DNA of 64,000 nt from Roseibium sp. (GTDB lineage: Bacteria; Pseudomonadota; Alphaproteobacteria; Rhizobiales; Stappiaceae). Both the position numbers and the translations under genes were made by a program. This document shows positions 25,021 through 32,379 of this stretch, in pieces; within the stretch, counting starts at the first letter, position 1; every line of letters begins with the position of its first letter. The notes beneath the pieces are model-generated. The model had not been told where the DNA came from, searched no databases, and saw only the letters and a program-made list of their open reading frames with translations. The stretch spans positions 1 to 64,000 of the forward strand of contig JAEPML010000006.1 of assembly GCA_017643925.1 (NCBI GenBank). Direction: 5' to 3'.

Positions 25021-26286
25021 CTACTTGTAGCTGAGAATTTTGCCCGACGGGCTGACGACATATCTGCGGATCTTGCTGAACCCGGGAGGGTTCAGCTCTT
25101 CCAGAATCTGGTAGGGCCTCTGCGGCAGGATGAGTGAGCGCTGCTGGTGCGTGTGTCCGGCGATATCCTCACCGTTCTCTCCGGTGACAGCGAACGGATC
25201 CAGCTTGAAGACCTGCATCTCGACGGAGCCGAAAAATCCCGAAGGCTCTTTCTTGGTGCTGCCCGATTCCAGGGTCTCCGTCGTCCAGGCCAGAGCCCAG
25301 TCTTCACCCGGCTGGCTGGAAGCCTCGCTCAGCACCTGGCGCAGCGGCCCGCTTTGCTGGGTAAAGGTGTGTGAATACATCGGTCCGATGAAGAACCTGC
25401 GGAGCCGCTTCGGATGAAGGTCGTCGAAATCGCGGTCGAAGCCCTGCGCGATCGTGACCAGTTTGAGCGCAGCGGCTGATTGGGCAGTCAAATGGCTCTG
25501 GACACGCGGCCATCTGCGCTCGTCCTTGGCGAGAGGGCGCTTTCCGCTGTCTTCCAGGTCCATGATGTAAATGACCGGAATGTTCTGCTGACTGTCATAC
25601 ATCGCCCAGTGCAACCGGTATTTACGTCTGCTCTGGTCAACATTGCCGGTCCAGGCTAGGCGGGGGTCGTTGCGTGCCCAGAACAGTGGTTTGCCGGAAA
25701 GTTCCTCGTAATATTCCCTTTGTGAGGCCGCAAACTGCAGGTCCAGCGGAGCCGACTGCTCCCTGAGAATATGGTTGATCATTCCGAGCTTGAGGTCGCG
25801 CATGGTGGGCAGCGAACGCAAGTGGTTTTCCACCTGCATGGCATCGCTCGCCATCTGGAGCAGCTCCTGATAGATCGGAAACCCGCTTTCCTGCCGGTCG
25901 ATGCTCAAACAGGCCGGAAGCCGGTCCGAAACGCGACCGGTGAGCAAATACTTGTAGGACAGCGCCGTAAAGGTGCCGGCAAGCGCCTCCAGATATTCCC
26001 GCAAAATCGGTATCTCGGTGGCAAGCGCCGTGTTCTCCGACACGACGCTTTCGGCGACACCCTGAAGATGACTTATGATCTTCTCGAATTTCGCGAAATA
26101 GCGGCGCGTCTCGTGCGCTTCTTCCAGTTTCTTGTGATCCAGTGTCAGATCCAACGCTCGGCCCCTTGATTGTGCTGCAGCCGGGTTCGGTGTTTCGGCC
26201 GCGCCAACTCTGGTCTTGATCGATACGGTGCGGGCATCATCGTGCGTCCCGCCCAATTGGCAGTCAATGTTCCGGGTGATCGACAC
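25021..26286 (-). CDS. Unknown 421-residue protein of the AAA+ cluster
   Basis: A soluble protein of about 421 residues from a GTG at 26286; no clear ribosome-binding site precedes it, so a downstream start is possible. The first 50 residues are low-complexity. A helical region (residues 55-200; HKKLEEAHETRRYFAKFEKIISHLQGV) is followed by a mixed domain with RKYRLHWAMYDSQQNIPVIYIMDLED, HPKRLRRFFIGPMYSH and DWALAWTTETL. The C terminus reads YVVSPSGKILSYK. I recognise no family. It sits between the coiled-coil gene and the ATPase gene (9-base gap), so it is probably a subunit or substrate adaptor; inference only. Confidence 0.8.
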   Translation of the reverse strand: MSITRNIDCQLGGTHDDARTVSIKTRVGAAETPNPAAAQSRGRALDLTLDHKKLEEAHETRRYFAKFEKIISHLQGVAESVVSENTALATEIPILREYLEALAGTFTALSYKYLLTGRVSDRLPACLSIDRQESGFPIYQELLQMASDAMQVENHLRSLPTMRDLKLGMINHILREQSAPLDLQFAASQREYYEELSGKPLFWARNDPRLAWTGNVDQSRRKYRLHWAMYDSQQNIPVIYIMDLEDSGKRPLAKDERRWPRVQSHLTAQSAAALKLVTIAQGFDRDFDDLHPKRLRRFFIGPMYSHTFTQQSGPLRQVLSEASSQPGEDWALAWTTETLESGSTKKEPSGFFGSVEMQVFKLDPFAVTGENGEDIAGHTHQQRSLILPQRPYQILEELNPPGFSKIRRYVVSPSGKILSYK

Positions 26287-26326
26287 AAATTGCCGGACCC
26301 GGGCATGACTGCCGAAAGGGTTGCAC

Positions 26327-26350
26327 CCGCCGGATCAGGTGAACCGGCGG
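26327..26350 (-). other. Hairpin after the coiled-coil gene
   Basis: CCGCCGG (26327-26333) pairs with CCGGCGG (26344-26350) with a 10-base loop, just downstream of the coiled-coil gene stop on the minus strand. There is no U-run. It lies in the only sizeable gap (72 bases) of the cluster and could set the ratio between the first gene and the rest. Confidence 0.45.
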
Positions 26351-26358
26351 TAAAACAC

Positions 26359-27435
26359 TCAGGCGCCGTAGGCGTTCTTGTCGTGCTTTTCGACGATCTT
26401 CTCGAAGCGCCTTGCGAAGCGTTCGTCTGATTTCGCCTTTTCTTCAAGGACCTTGCGCGCAAAGACCATGTGGTCTTCGTGCTGCTCCATCATGTCGGCC
26501 ATGCGCTGGTTGGTCGCCGAGCCGATGGCCGCCATGGCAGATTGCGCTTCCTTGTCGGTTGCAACGCCGATCTCGTTGATCTTGTGCGCAACGTCCTGCT
26601 GTTGCGCGGTCTTCAACGACTTGACCAGGGCATCGTAAAGTACGACACGCTGCTTCGTGTCTGTCTGCAGCTTGTTGATCAAGACCATCTGGGTGGCGGC
26701 CTGGTTCTGAAGACTGTCGACCCAGGTCTTGCCTTTCTCGATGTAGCGCTCAAGGGTCTGGCTCTCGGCGAGTTTCACCTGTTCGTCCTGGGCCAGCTGA
26801 TTGTACTTGGCGTTCATCTCAGCCAGGTCGCTTTCCAGTTTCGTGCGGGCGGCGGCATCGGTCTCAACGGCGATCTTGTTTTCAAGCGCAATGATTTCCG
26901 GATCCATGTCGAGGATCTGTTTCTTGATCTCCTCAAGAACACCCACCGTCTGCTCCCGTTGAGCAAGGGTTTCGCCAAGGTTGCCTTCCACGCGCTTGCT
27001 GTGCTCGTTCAGCGTGTTGAGCTGGTCCTGTAGCAGCTGGCCGATCACGTTGGATTTCGCGATCAGGTCCTGCAGCTTGTCGTCAATGCTGGCGGTTCGC
27101 ATCCGTTCCTGGCGAATGCTGTCGGACCTTGTCTTGGAAAAGAAGCCAATGAAGGTTTCCCATCCGGTCTTGGAACGCATGGCATCGAAGTCTTTGGAGA
27201 AGGTGGCGGTGACGTCGTCCAGACCCATGATCAGTTCGGCGATGTTAGCGCCCATCAGTTCCGTATGGGCGTGAACGTCGTCCAGCGTCGCATTCTCGAT
27301 GTCGATGGAAATATCCTGACCGGAATCCATCTTTGTACGGGCTGTTTCGATCTTTGACGTCAACTCGTCAATTTTCTGCCTCGCCGCCGCAACATCCTTC
27401 TTGGACTGTTCAATTTGCGCGTTGAAATCTGCCAT
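26359..27435 (-). CDS. Coiled-coil protein, first gene of the AAA+ cluster (TelA-like layout)
   Basis: A 358-residue, almost wholly alpha-helical protein without signal peptide or TM segment. Coiled-coil stretches occur at about 1-40 (QIEQSKKDVAAARQKIDEL), 120-260 and the charged C terminus (RFARRFEKIVEKHDKNAYGA). A WETFIGFF segment near residue 90 followed by long helices is reminiscent of TelA/KlaA tellurite-resistance proteins, but I cannot confirm membership. AT-rich sequence upstream (27440-27500) is the likely promoter of the whole cluster. As first gene it is probably made in excess, in line with a structural or scaffold role. Confidence 0.82.
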   Translation of the reverse strand: MADFNAQIEQSKKDVAAARQKIDELTSKIETARTKMDSGQDISIDIENATLDDVHAHTELMGANIAELIMGLDDVTATFSKDFDAMRSKTGWETFIGFFSKTRSDSIRQERMRTASIDDKLQDLIAKSNVIGQLLQDQLNTLNEHSKRVEGNLGETLAQREQTVGVLEEIKKQILDMDPEIIALENKIAVETDAAARTKLESDLAEMNAKYNQLAQDEQVKLAESQTLERYIEKGKTWVDSLQNQAATQMVLINKLQTDTKQRVVLYDALVKSLKTAQQQDVAHKINEIGVATDKEAQSAMAAIGSATNQRMADMMEQHEDHMVFARKVLEEKAKSDERFARRFEKIVEKHDKNAYGA

Positions 27436-27858
27436 GGGCCCCTTCCTGAAATATTTGCAATATTATGCCTATTATTTAGCAAGTCTTCGTAGAAATACAA
27501 ATGTTTGCATTGCGCCAATACAACGCTTGGATAACGAAAGGTTTCTATTTTTAAAGCACTTACGTGAAATCTGCCGCAAGCAATAAATATCCGGAAAAAT
27601 CGGGTCCAACTAATCTTAGATAGAGCTCGGCTGTAAAACGACCAGAGGCAGTTTTATGGGGCTATCAGATCACTTGTTTCAGGGCCCGGCAGTCAGTCCC
27701 CTGTGCAACGGGTCAAGCATCTCACCGGTGCGGGCCGTGAACGTGTGTGTCCAGCTCACGATCGGGTTCGTTCAGCGATCGGATTCCCCAGCAACAATCA
27801 GCCTCATCCGTCCCCTGACCTGCCCTTTGTGACCGGGTCGGTTCGAAACGGGACCTGT
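27436..27858. other. Intergenic region upstream of the AAA+ cluster
   Basis: No gene is supported here. The part next to the coiled-coil gene (27440-27600) is AT-rich and contains AATATT-TGC-AATATT (about 27450-27465), which makes it a plausible promoter for the five-gene cluster. The remaining 250 bases have higher GC. One plus-strand frame (27703-28053) stays open but has no ribosome-binding site and lies antisense to the small gene at 27859-28005. Confidence 0.5.
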
Positions 27859-28005
27859 TCAATTGCGCGTGGACGCTGGATCGCTGATCAGGTCGATCAC
27901 CTCGGCGGTTTTGGTCTCTCCGGCAGATGCGGTGCTCCAGACCTGGATGATCGCGGCGAGCACAAGGGCTATGAGGCAGAAAAGACGAAATGTGGTTCGT
28001 GTCAT
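27859..28005 (-). CDS. 48-residue small secreted/membrane protein
   Basis: A short gene whose ATG at 28005 overlaps the TGA of the DUF2478 gene (ATGA). The peptide begins MTRTTFRLFCLIALVLAAII, a basic start with a strong hydrophobic core, then QVWSTASAGETKTAEVIDLI and ends SDPASTRN. It is either a cleaved secreted peptide (site near ASA-GE) or a single-TM small protein. The stop-start overlap is the main argument that it is real. Function unknown; context links it to the DUF2478 protein. Confidence 0.6.
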   Translation of the reverse strand: MTRTTFRLFCLIALVLAAIIQVWSTASAGETKTAEVIDLISDPASTRN

Positions 28006-28556
28006 TTGGCGACCAGTTCGGGTGTAGGCGGCAGTGATCGCGACCGTATCTGAGGCAGGAGCCAGGCGAGCAATGCTTCCGGCTCGGCAGGCAGATACGT
28101 CGCGAGATCGTCACTGAACGTTTCCCATTCCGGCGTGTAGCGTTCCTTGACTGCGGTCAAGACGGGGATGCCAAGTTCCAGTGCACGCTCGATAACGGGC
28201 CGGAAGCCGCGTCCTTCCGATTCACCCCGTCCGAACCGGTTCAGGATGAGGACTTCTGCGCCGCCGTTCATCTGCCGCATCAGTGCCTCCGCCGCATTGG
28301 CCAGGGCACCCGGATCCAGTCGGCAACCCGTTGAACCGGACCCAAGGGGTTGTGTAATCCTTGTCTGGGTGCCACTGGCCAGATCCTCCAGATGAGAGAT
28401 CGGGCAGCAACTGCCGGGGTCGGGCAACTGGACCTGCAGGCAACCAACCATCGAGATCCCGAGACGGCGGCATTTGGCGACCAGCGCTTCCAGTGCAGGA
28501 TCGACGTCCGGGCCGTGCTTGTGCTTGATGGCAGCGATAGGTTTCAGGTCATGCAT
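28002..28556 (-). CDS. DUF2478-family protein
   Basis: A 184-residue cytoplasmic protein. The C-terminal half carries the DUF2478 hallmark LILNRFGRGESEGRGF followed by VIERALELGIPVLTAVKERY, and the N-terminal half has ISMVGCLQVQLP. The fold is NTPase-like, but a classical P-loop is absent. Family members occur near molybdate transport and nitrogenase or molybdoenzyme genes in alphaproteobacteria; biochemical role is unknown. An AAGGA element precedes the ATG at 28556. It is the middle gene of a three-gene operon with two very small proteins. Confidence 0.8.
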   Translation of the reverse strand: MHDLKPIAAIKHKHGPDVDPALEALVAKCRRLGISMVGCLQVQLPDPGSCCPISHLEDLASGTQTRITQPLGSGSTGCRLDPGALANAAEALMRQMNGGAEVLILNRFGRGESEGRGFRPVIERALELGIPVLTAVKERYTPEWETFSDDLATYLPAEPEALLAWLLPQIRSRSLPPTPELVAK

Positions 28557-28606
28557 GGATTTGTTCCTTCAGGGTGCGCGTTTGCGCGGGCGTCCGCCAT
28601 TGGCAT

Positions 28607-28780
28607 TCAGGCGATGCACATGATGGCGTGCTGGTTGCAGTGTTCAAATACGAAGAGGGCCTCGGGGCAAATGCTGTTTCGGATATGGAAGCCGCAATTG
28701 TGCTGCAGGCTGCTGAATGCGTCTGTCGAACCTTGTGGTGCAGCGAGGGTCGGCACTGCCGTTTTGTTCGTGGATCGCAT
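28607..28780 (-). CDS. 57-residue Cys/His-rich small protein
   Basis: The ATG at 28780 is preceded by an ideal AAGGAGAGG ribosome-binding site, the best in its neighbourhood. The protein starts MRSTNKTAVPTLAAPQG and has three Cys and four His in its second half (LQHNCGFHIRN, SICPEALFVFEHCNQHAIMC). The pattern suggests metal binding or a redox pair. I do not recognise a family. It is the first gene of the operon leading into DUF2478 (50-base gap). Confidence 0.62.
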   Translation of the reverse strand: MRSTNKTAVPTLAAPQGSTDAFSSLQHNCGFHIRNSICPEALFVFEHCNQHAIMCIA

Positions 28781-28951
28781 GGAACCTCTCCTTGGTGGCG
28801 GAAGTATAAGAACGGGCGGCACTGCTGTGATTGACTTCCCTCAACTCGCCAATGAGGCGATCAACGCGGTTGCCGGCGGAGCGCCAATCGCCGAGTTGCG
28901 TGTGGGTCAAAAAAGCAGGATCAGCATTTCGCCCTGTGTGCCGGCTATCTG

Positions 28952-28965
28952 TTGATGAGTTTCAA
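28952..28965. promoter_or_regulatory. FNR/NnrR-type box 1
   Basis: TTGAT-GAGT-TTCAA matches the FNR consensus TTGAT-N4-ATCAA in 9 of 10 positions and the general CRP/FNR form TTG-N8-CAA exactly. Its centre is 47 bp from that of box 2. Confidence 0.6.
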
Positions 28966-28998
28966 GCGCCGTGACATTGCCAGGGGAGCTGCGATACT

Positions 28999-29012
28999 CT
29001 GATCGAGATCAA
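28999..29012. promoter_or_regulatory. FNR-type box 2
   Basis: CTGAT-CGAG-ATCAA matches the FNR consensus TTGAT-N4-ATCAA in 9 of 10 positions. It ends 64 bases before the ATG of the HEAT-repeat gene, a distance fit for an activating site. Oxygen or nitric-oxide control of the flanking genes is inferred from these two boxes. Confidence 0.62.
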
Positions 29013-29045
29013 GGTGGGGGTTCTGGCCCCCGCCTTGTTGTTTTT
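29013..29045 (+). terminator. Leader hairpin with U-rich tail before the HEAT-repeat gene
   Basis: GGTGGGGG (29013-29020) pairs with CCCCCGCC (about 29027-29034, one G-U pair), followed by TTGTTGTTTTTG. This has the form of an intrinsic terminator or attenuator on the plus strand. It lies directly after FNR box 2 and before the gene start at 29077. It may insulate the gene from upstream readthrough. Confidence 0.5.
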
Positions 29046-29076
29046 GAACAATTGCAAGCCGAAAAAGGGATCGGTA

Positions 29077-31155
29077 ATGCCAACAGAAAGCGCACAGCCG
29101 CGTGAAATCGGGGAACGTCCGGTCCTTGAGGCTGATACGCTCGATATTCTGTCCGAAATTCTTGAGCACGGTGAGCCGGACGAACAGTGTCTTGCGATCA
29201 AGACCCTTCAGGCCTGGCAGGTTTCGGGTGCGCGGGACCTGCTTGTGAAGGCAACCCGGAGCGAAGACCCCGGCGTGCGGGTCGTTGCTCTCGAAGCGCT
29301 GGTGTCAATCGAGGCGACAGGCGTTGGTGATGTCTTTCTGTGGAGCCTTGAAAACGATCCGACCGGCGCTGCCAAGGTTGCCGCCTTGCGCGGCCTTGGT
29401 CCTCAGGATGGGGATGCCGCGGTGGCCCTCGTCAAAAAGCACCTCCTGGGCCGGAGCGAAGAGCAGGCCGCCCGGAAGGAAGAAACATCGGACTGCGATG
29501 TTTGGCTTGACGTTCAAAAGGAAGCCATTCGTGCAACTGGCAGACTGGGATTGGAAAGCGCGGTGCCAGACATATTGTCAGCCGCAAATGGCGAGTTTGG
29601 CCAGGATCTCTGGAACGAGTGTCTTGCGGCACTTGCCGCGCTCGGTCGGCCAGGCCTGATGGCCCTGATCGATGTTGGGCAGAGCCCGTCTGAACTCCAG
29701 CGCGAGCGGGCGGCGCGTGCACTGGAAGCCTCCGGGGACCCGTTGGCTGTCAAGGCAATCGAAGCGCTCTGCCTGGACAGAAGTGCAGAAGTGCGCGCTG
29801 CCGCGCTCGAGGCGACGGTCGGGCGAAAATTGCCGATCGCTGATTGGCGTCTGATCAAGGAGCCGTCTCCGGTCATACGCAAGTTCGTGGCCGAAAAATC
29901 CCCAACGGTTGGCAATGTCGATCTCGTCAGGCTGGCGACGAACGATGAATCCGCTGAAGTCAGACTGGCTGCGGTCCGGCGGTTGACGGAGCGGCGTCCT
30001 TCTCCTGACCAGATCGCTGATCTGCTTGTGCATGCCCGCACCAGGCTGCGATCCGAACCGGAAGACTATATTCTGGCCCTTGTTCGGGTTCTGGAAAGGG
30101 CGCGGGGCAATGGTCGGCTCGAACTTCTGCAGGACATACTTGAACACGACCCCAAACCGGCTGTTCAACGCGCTGTCGCCGAGGCACTTGTTGCGTTCGA
30201 TAGTCCCGAGAGTCTGGACATTCTTGAGCTGCTCCTTGCCCACGAAAACCAGATGGTTCGCCATTCCGCGCTTACAAGCCTTGCAAGGCTTTCCTCCGGA
30301 GAAGGGGCGGTCGCAGACAACGCCGCCGCGCTATTGTTTCTCGCCGCCAACGGACAGCTCCTTGCTGATCACGCGATCCCTGAGATGGATCAGGTCGCAT
30401 TCCAGGAAGAAAAGTTTGATTTTTCAGAAGAGGATCTGAACTTTCTCGAACTGGTACAGTCGACACTTCGCAAGGAAGGAACGCTTTCGATTGTTACGCC
30501 CGAGGTGGCAATCGATATCCGCCGAATTGCGGTTCGATTGATCGGTGAACTGGATGGTCAGGCCTTTACCGTTGCCCTGTTGCGCTGTGCGCAATCTTCC
30601 GACGACGACTTGCGCACTGCCGCTTTCGATGCTGTTGCCAGGCGCGCAAGCAGGGGCGTTCGACTGACCGACCGGGGTTGGGAGATTTTGAATGCCCTGC
30701 CGCCGGACAATTATCCGCAGGCGAGAAGCGCCTTTCTTGCCATCCTTTCTTCGATGCCAGCAGAAGTCACGGAAGCGCGTCTGAAGCAGGCGCTTCAAAG
30801 TGGCGAGGCAATGGACGTTGCTGCAGCTCTGACTGTTTGTGGTCAGCTGGGCCAGGCTCCGGAGGGGTTCGGATCGTTTTTATCCAGTGAAGATCGATCG
30901 ATCCGGAAGGCTGCAATTGGTCTTGCGTTTACTTGCGACCAGCAAGCGTTCGCGGATGAAGTCCTGAACGCAGCCTTTTCGGAAAGCGGCGCGCTTGGGG
31001 GTGTACTTGCGAGCGAACTGGTGAAATCCGGGGCTGGGGAGCTCAAGGCAACGCTTTTCAAGAAGCTTGCAAAGGCCTGTCGTACGGGCGGTGTTCAGCG
31101 CCAGCTGTCCCTGCTGGTGCTGTCTCAGATCGGCAGGCAGACCAACCCGTCCTGA
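29077..31155 (+). CDS. HEAT-repeat protein of unknown function
   Basis: A 692-residue soluble protein built of helical HEAT/PBS-lyase-like repeats of about 30 residues over most of its length (for example DLLVKATRSEDPGVRVVALEAL; AEVRLAAVRRLTER; LLAHENQMVRHSALTSLARL; SSDDDLRTAAFDAVARRAS). Such solenoids serve as protein-binding scaffolds or chaperones. No catalytic motif is visible. The ATG at 29077 follows AAAAAGGGA; an earlier GTG at 29014 would overlap the FNR box and the hairpin. It is expressed alone, ending in a strong terminator. The FNR boxes hint at a role in low-oxygen or respiratory metabolism, which is inference. Confidence 0.85.
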   Translation: MPTESAQPREIGERPVLEADTLDILSEILEHGEPDEQCLAIKTLQAWQVSGARDLLVKATRSEDPGVRVVALEALVSIEATGVGDVFLWSLENDPTGAAKVAALRGLGPQDGDAAVALVKKHLLGRSEEQAARKEETSDCDVWLDVQKEAIRATGRLGLESAVPDILSAANGEFGQDLWNECLAALAALGRPGLMALIDVGQSPSELQRERAARALEASGDPLAVKAIEALCLDRSAEVRAAALEATVGRKLPIADWRLIKEPSPVIRKFVAEKSPTVGNVDLVRLATNDESAEVRLAAVRRLTERRPSPDQIADLLVHARTRLRSEPEDYILALVRVLERARGNGRLELLQDILEHDPKPAVQRAVAEALVAFDSPESLDILELLLAHENQMVRHSALTSLARLSSGEGAVADNAAALLFLAANGQLLADHAIPEMDQVAFQEEKFDFSEEDLNFLELVQSTLRKEGTLSIVTPEVAIDIRRIAVRLIGELDGQAFTVALLRCAQSSDDDLRTAAFDAVARRASRGVRLTDRGWEILNALPPDNYPQARSAFLAILSSMPAEVTEARLKQALQSGEAMDVAAALTVCGQLGQAPEGFGSFLSSEDRSIRKAAIGLAFTCDQQAFADEVLNAAFSESGALGGVLASELVKSGAGELKATLFKKLAKACRTGGVQRQLSLLVLSQIGRQTNPS

Positions 31156-31170
31156 ACGGGAAAACCGGAC

Positions 31171-31204
31171 AAAAGGCCCGCCGGAGGAGACGGGCGGGCC
31201 TTTT
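31171..31204. terminator. Strong terminator between convergent HEAT-repeat and MBL-hydrolase genes
   Basis: AAAAGGCCCGCC (31171-31182) pairs perfectly with GGCGGGCCTTTT (31193-31204), a 12-bp stem with a 10-base loop. With an A-run on one side and a U-run on the other it can end transcripts from both directions. Confidence 0.88.
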
Positions 31205-31221
31205 GCCGTTTAGAACGAAGT

Positions 31222-32286
31222 CTAGCTGCCTTCGTTCAGTGTGATGGAGGCCAGGTCGGACCCGACGATGGTTTCACCGTCAAATCCGCTATTGCCTACA
31301 GCTGCGCGGTAATCGTCTTCCGTCAACGCTCCATTGGGCAGCTTGTACGGGCCCTGGCGTGGTGCTCCGACCGGCGGAATGAGATGGGTCAGCATCAGGT
31401 GCTTCACGCCGGCGCGTTTCGCCAGATGCCCGAGATCGGTCGCATTGCTTTGCCGGAAGAAGATCGGCGGAGGAAAGCCCGTGCCGCCGTCCGGGCCCAT
31501 GACCGGATGGATCGTCGAATGCACGACGATGTCGGCCCCTTCGGCCAGTTTTTCAACCTGGGTAGACGTCGATGTATCACGTGGCGGCTTGCGCGCATCG
31601 TTGCCGGCATCTCCGCCGATAACCACGCTGCCAGCCGGCGTGTCGACCCGGTAGGACGCATGACCGGCAATATGGGTTGAGCGAATGGCGCTGACGGTTA
31701 CATCGCCTTTTGCCCAGACTTGCTTGACTTCGTCCTCGGGTTTGAAGTCTTTCACCTCAATCAGGTCGGCCGGACCGCCGGGAAGGCGCTTCTTGTTCTC
31801 GGCAAGGCGCTGGGCGATTTCACCAGACTGAATGAGCGCATCGCCAATGTGCTTGGCGAACCGTTCACAACTCAAGGCAAATCCGAGCGGCGACCTGGTT
31901 TCTTCGCTGCAGACCAGATCGACCTTTGGGCCACCGGAATTGAAATGCCAACGCAGCTGCATCATGTCGGCAAGACCTTCGGTGTGGTCGGAATGGAGGT
32001 GGGTCAGGAAGACCGCGTCCAGTCTTCCCACCGGTACGCCTGCCTGGCTGAGGCGCTGAGTCGTGCCACGGCCTGTGTCAAACTGAAGACGCATGTCATT
32101 GCATTTGTTTTCAACCGTTCCGAACTGCACGAGCGTTCCGGCACCCGCCTGTCCCTGAAAGACAGGCGGTCCGCCCTGGGTGCCGGTCAGCGTGACCTTC
32201 AGGCAGGTGTCAGCCTGTGCGCCGGGCGCGGCGAGGATGCCTGCTCCGACCAGAATGGCTCCAACCACGTTCCGAGACATTTGCAA
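31222..32286 (-). CDS. Secreted MBL-fold metallohydrolase (RNase Z/arylsulfatase-like)
   Basis: A 354-residue metallo-beta-lactamase-fold enzyme with a signal peptide (AILVGAGILAAPGAQA). The metal-binding motif is FLTHLHSDHTEGL near residue 95-105, with later ligands in VVIGGDAG (Asp) and LMLTHLIPP (His). Similar periplasmic enzymes hydrolyse ester, lactone or sulfate bonds. Upstream lies the 14-bp motif shared with the YciI/FAH and GntR genes, so it is likely to belong to the same regulon. Substrate unknown; the neighbouring aromatic and malonyl genes suggest a hydrolytic entry step, which is inference. Confidence 0.85.
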   Translation of the reverse strand: MQMSRNVVGAILVGAGILAAPGAQADTCLKVTLTGTQGGPPVFQGQAGAGTLVQFGTVENKCNDMRLQFDTGRGTTQRLSQAGVPVGRLDAVFLTHLHSDHTEGLADMMQLRWHFNSGGPKVDLVCSEETRSPLGFALSCERFAKHIGDALIQSGEIAQRLAENKKRLPGGPADLIEVKDFKPEDEVKQVWAKGDVTVSAIRSTHIAGHASYRVDTPAGSVVIGGDAGNDARKPPRDTSTSTQVEKLAEGADIVVHSTIHPVMGPDGGTGFPPPIFFRQSNATDLGHLAKRAGVKHLMLTHLIPPVGAPRQGPYKLPNGALTEDDYRAAVGNSGFDGETIVGSDLASITLNEGS

Positions 32287-32316
32287 CCTCCCATCGATAT
32301 ATGATTTTATACGTTC

Positions 32317-32332
32317 ATAATATCGATTTTAT
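32317..32332 (+). promoter_or_regulatory. Shared operator-like motif, copy 1 (MBL hydrolase)
   Basis: ATAATATCGATTTT at 32317-32330 lies 31-44 bases upstream of the MBL gene ATG. The identical 14-mer occurs at 35686-35699 (reverse) and 45037-45050. A second, weaker inverted ATCGATAT is at 32293-32300. Three exact copies in 64 kb, all in front of catabolic or regulatory genes, are most simply binding sites of the GntR regulator at 44351-45031. Confidence 0.7.
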
Positions 32333-32379
32333 TGGAGGATGCAATATTACGTCGATGAATTGACCCGAAGTTTGTTGTG

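Larger units (their letters stand above)
28781..29076. promoter_or_regulatory. Divergent control region between small-protein operon and HEAT-repeat gene
   Basis: This 296-base region has no supported gene. It contains two FNR/CRP-type boxes (28952-28965 and 28999-29012) and a GC hairpin followed by a U-rich run (29013-29045). The boxes are nearer to the HEAT gene; the minus-strand operon would have a leader of over 100 bases if it uses them. Confidence 0.55.

Noticed and set aside
27703-28053. 116-codon plus-strand open frame
   Set aside because: There is no ribosome-binding site, the composition is unlike a protein, and it overlaps the better-supported 48-residue minus-strand gene.
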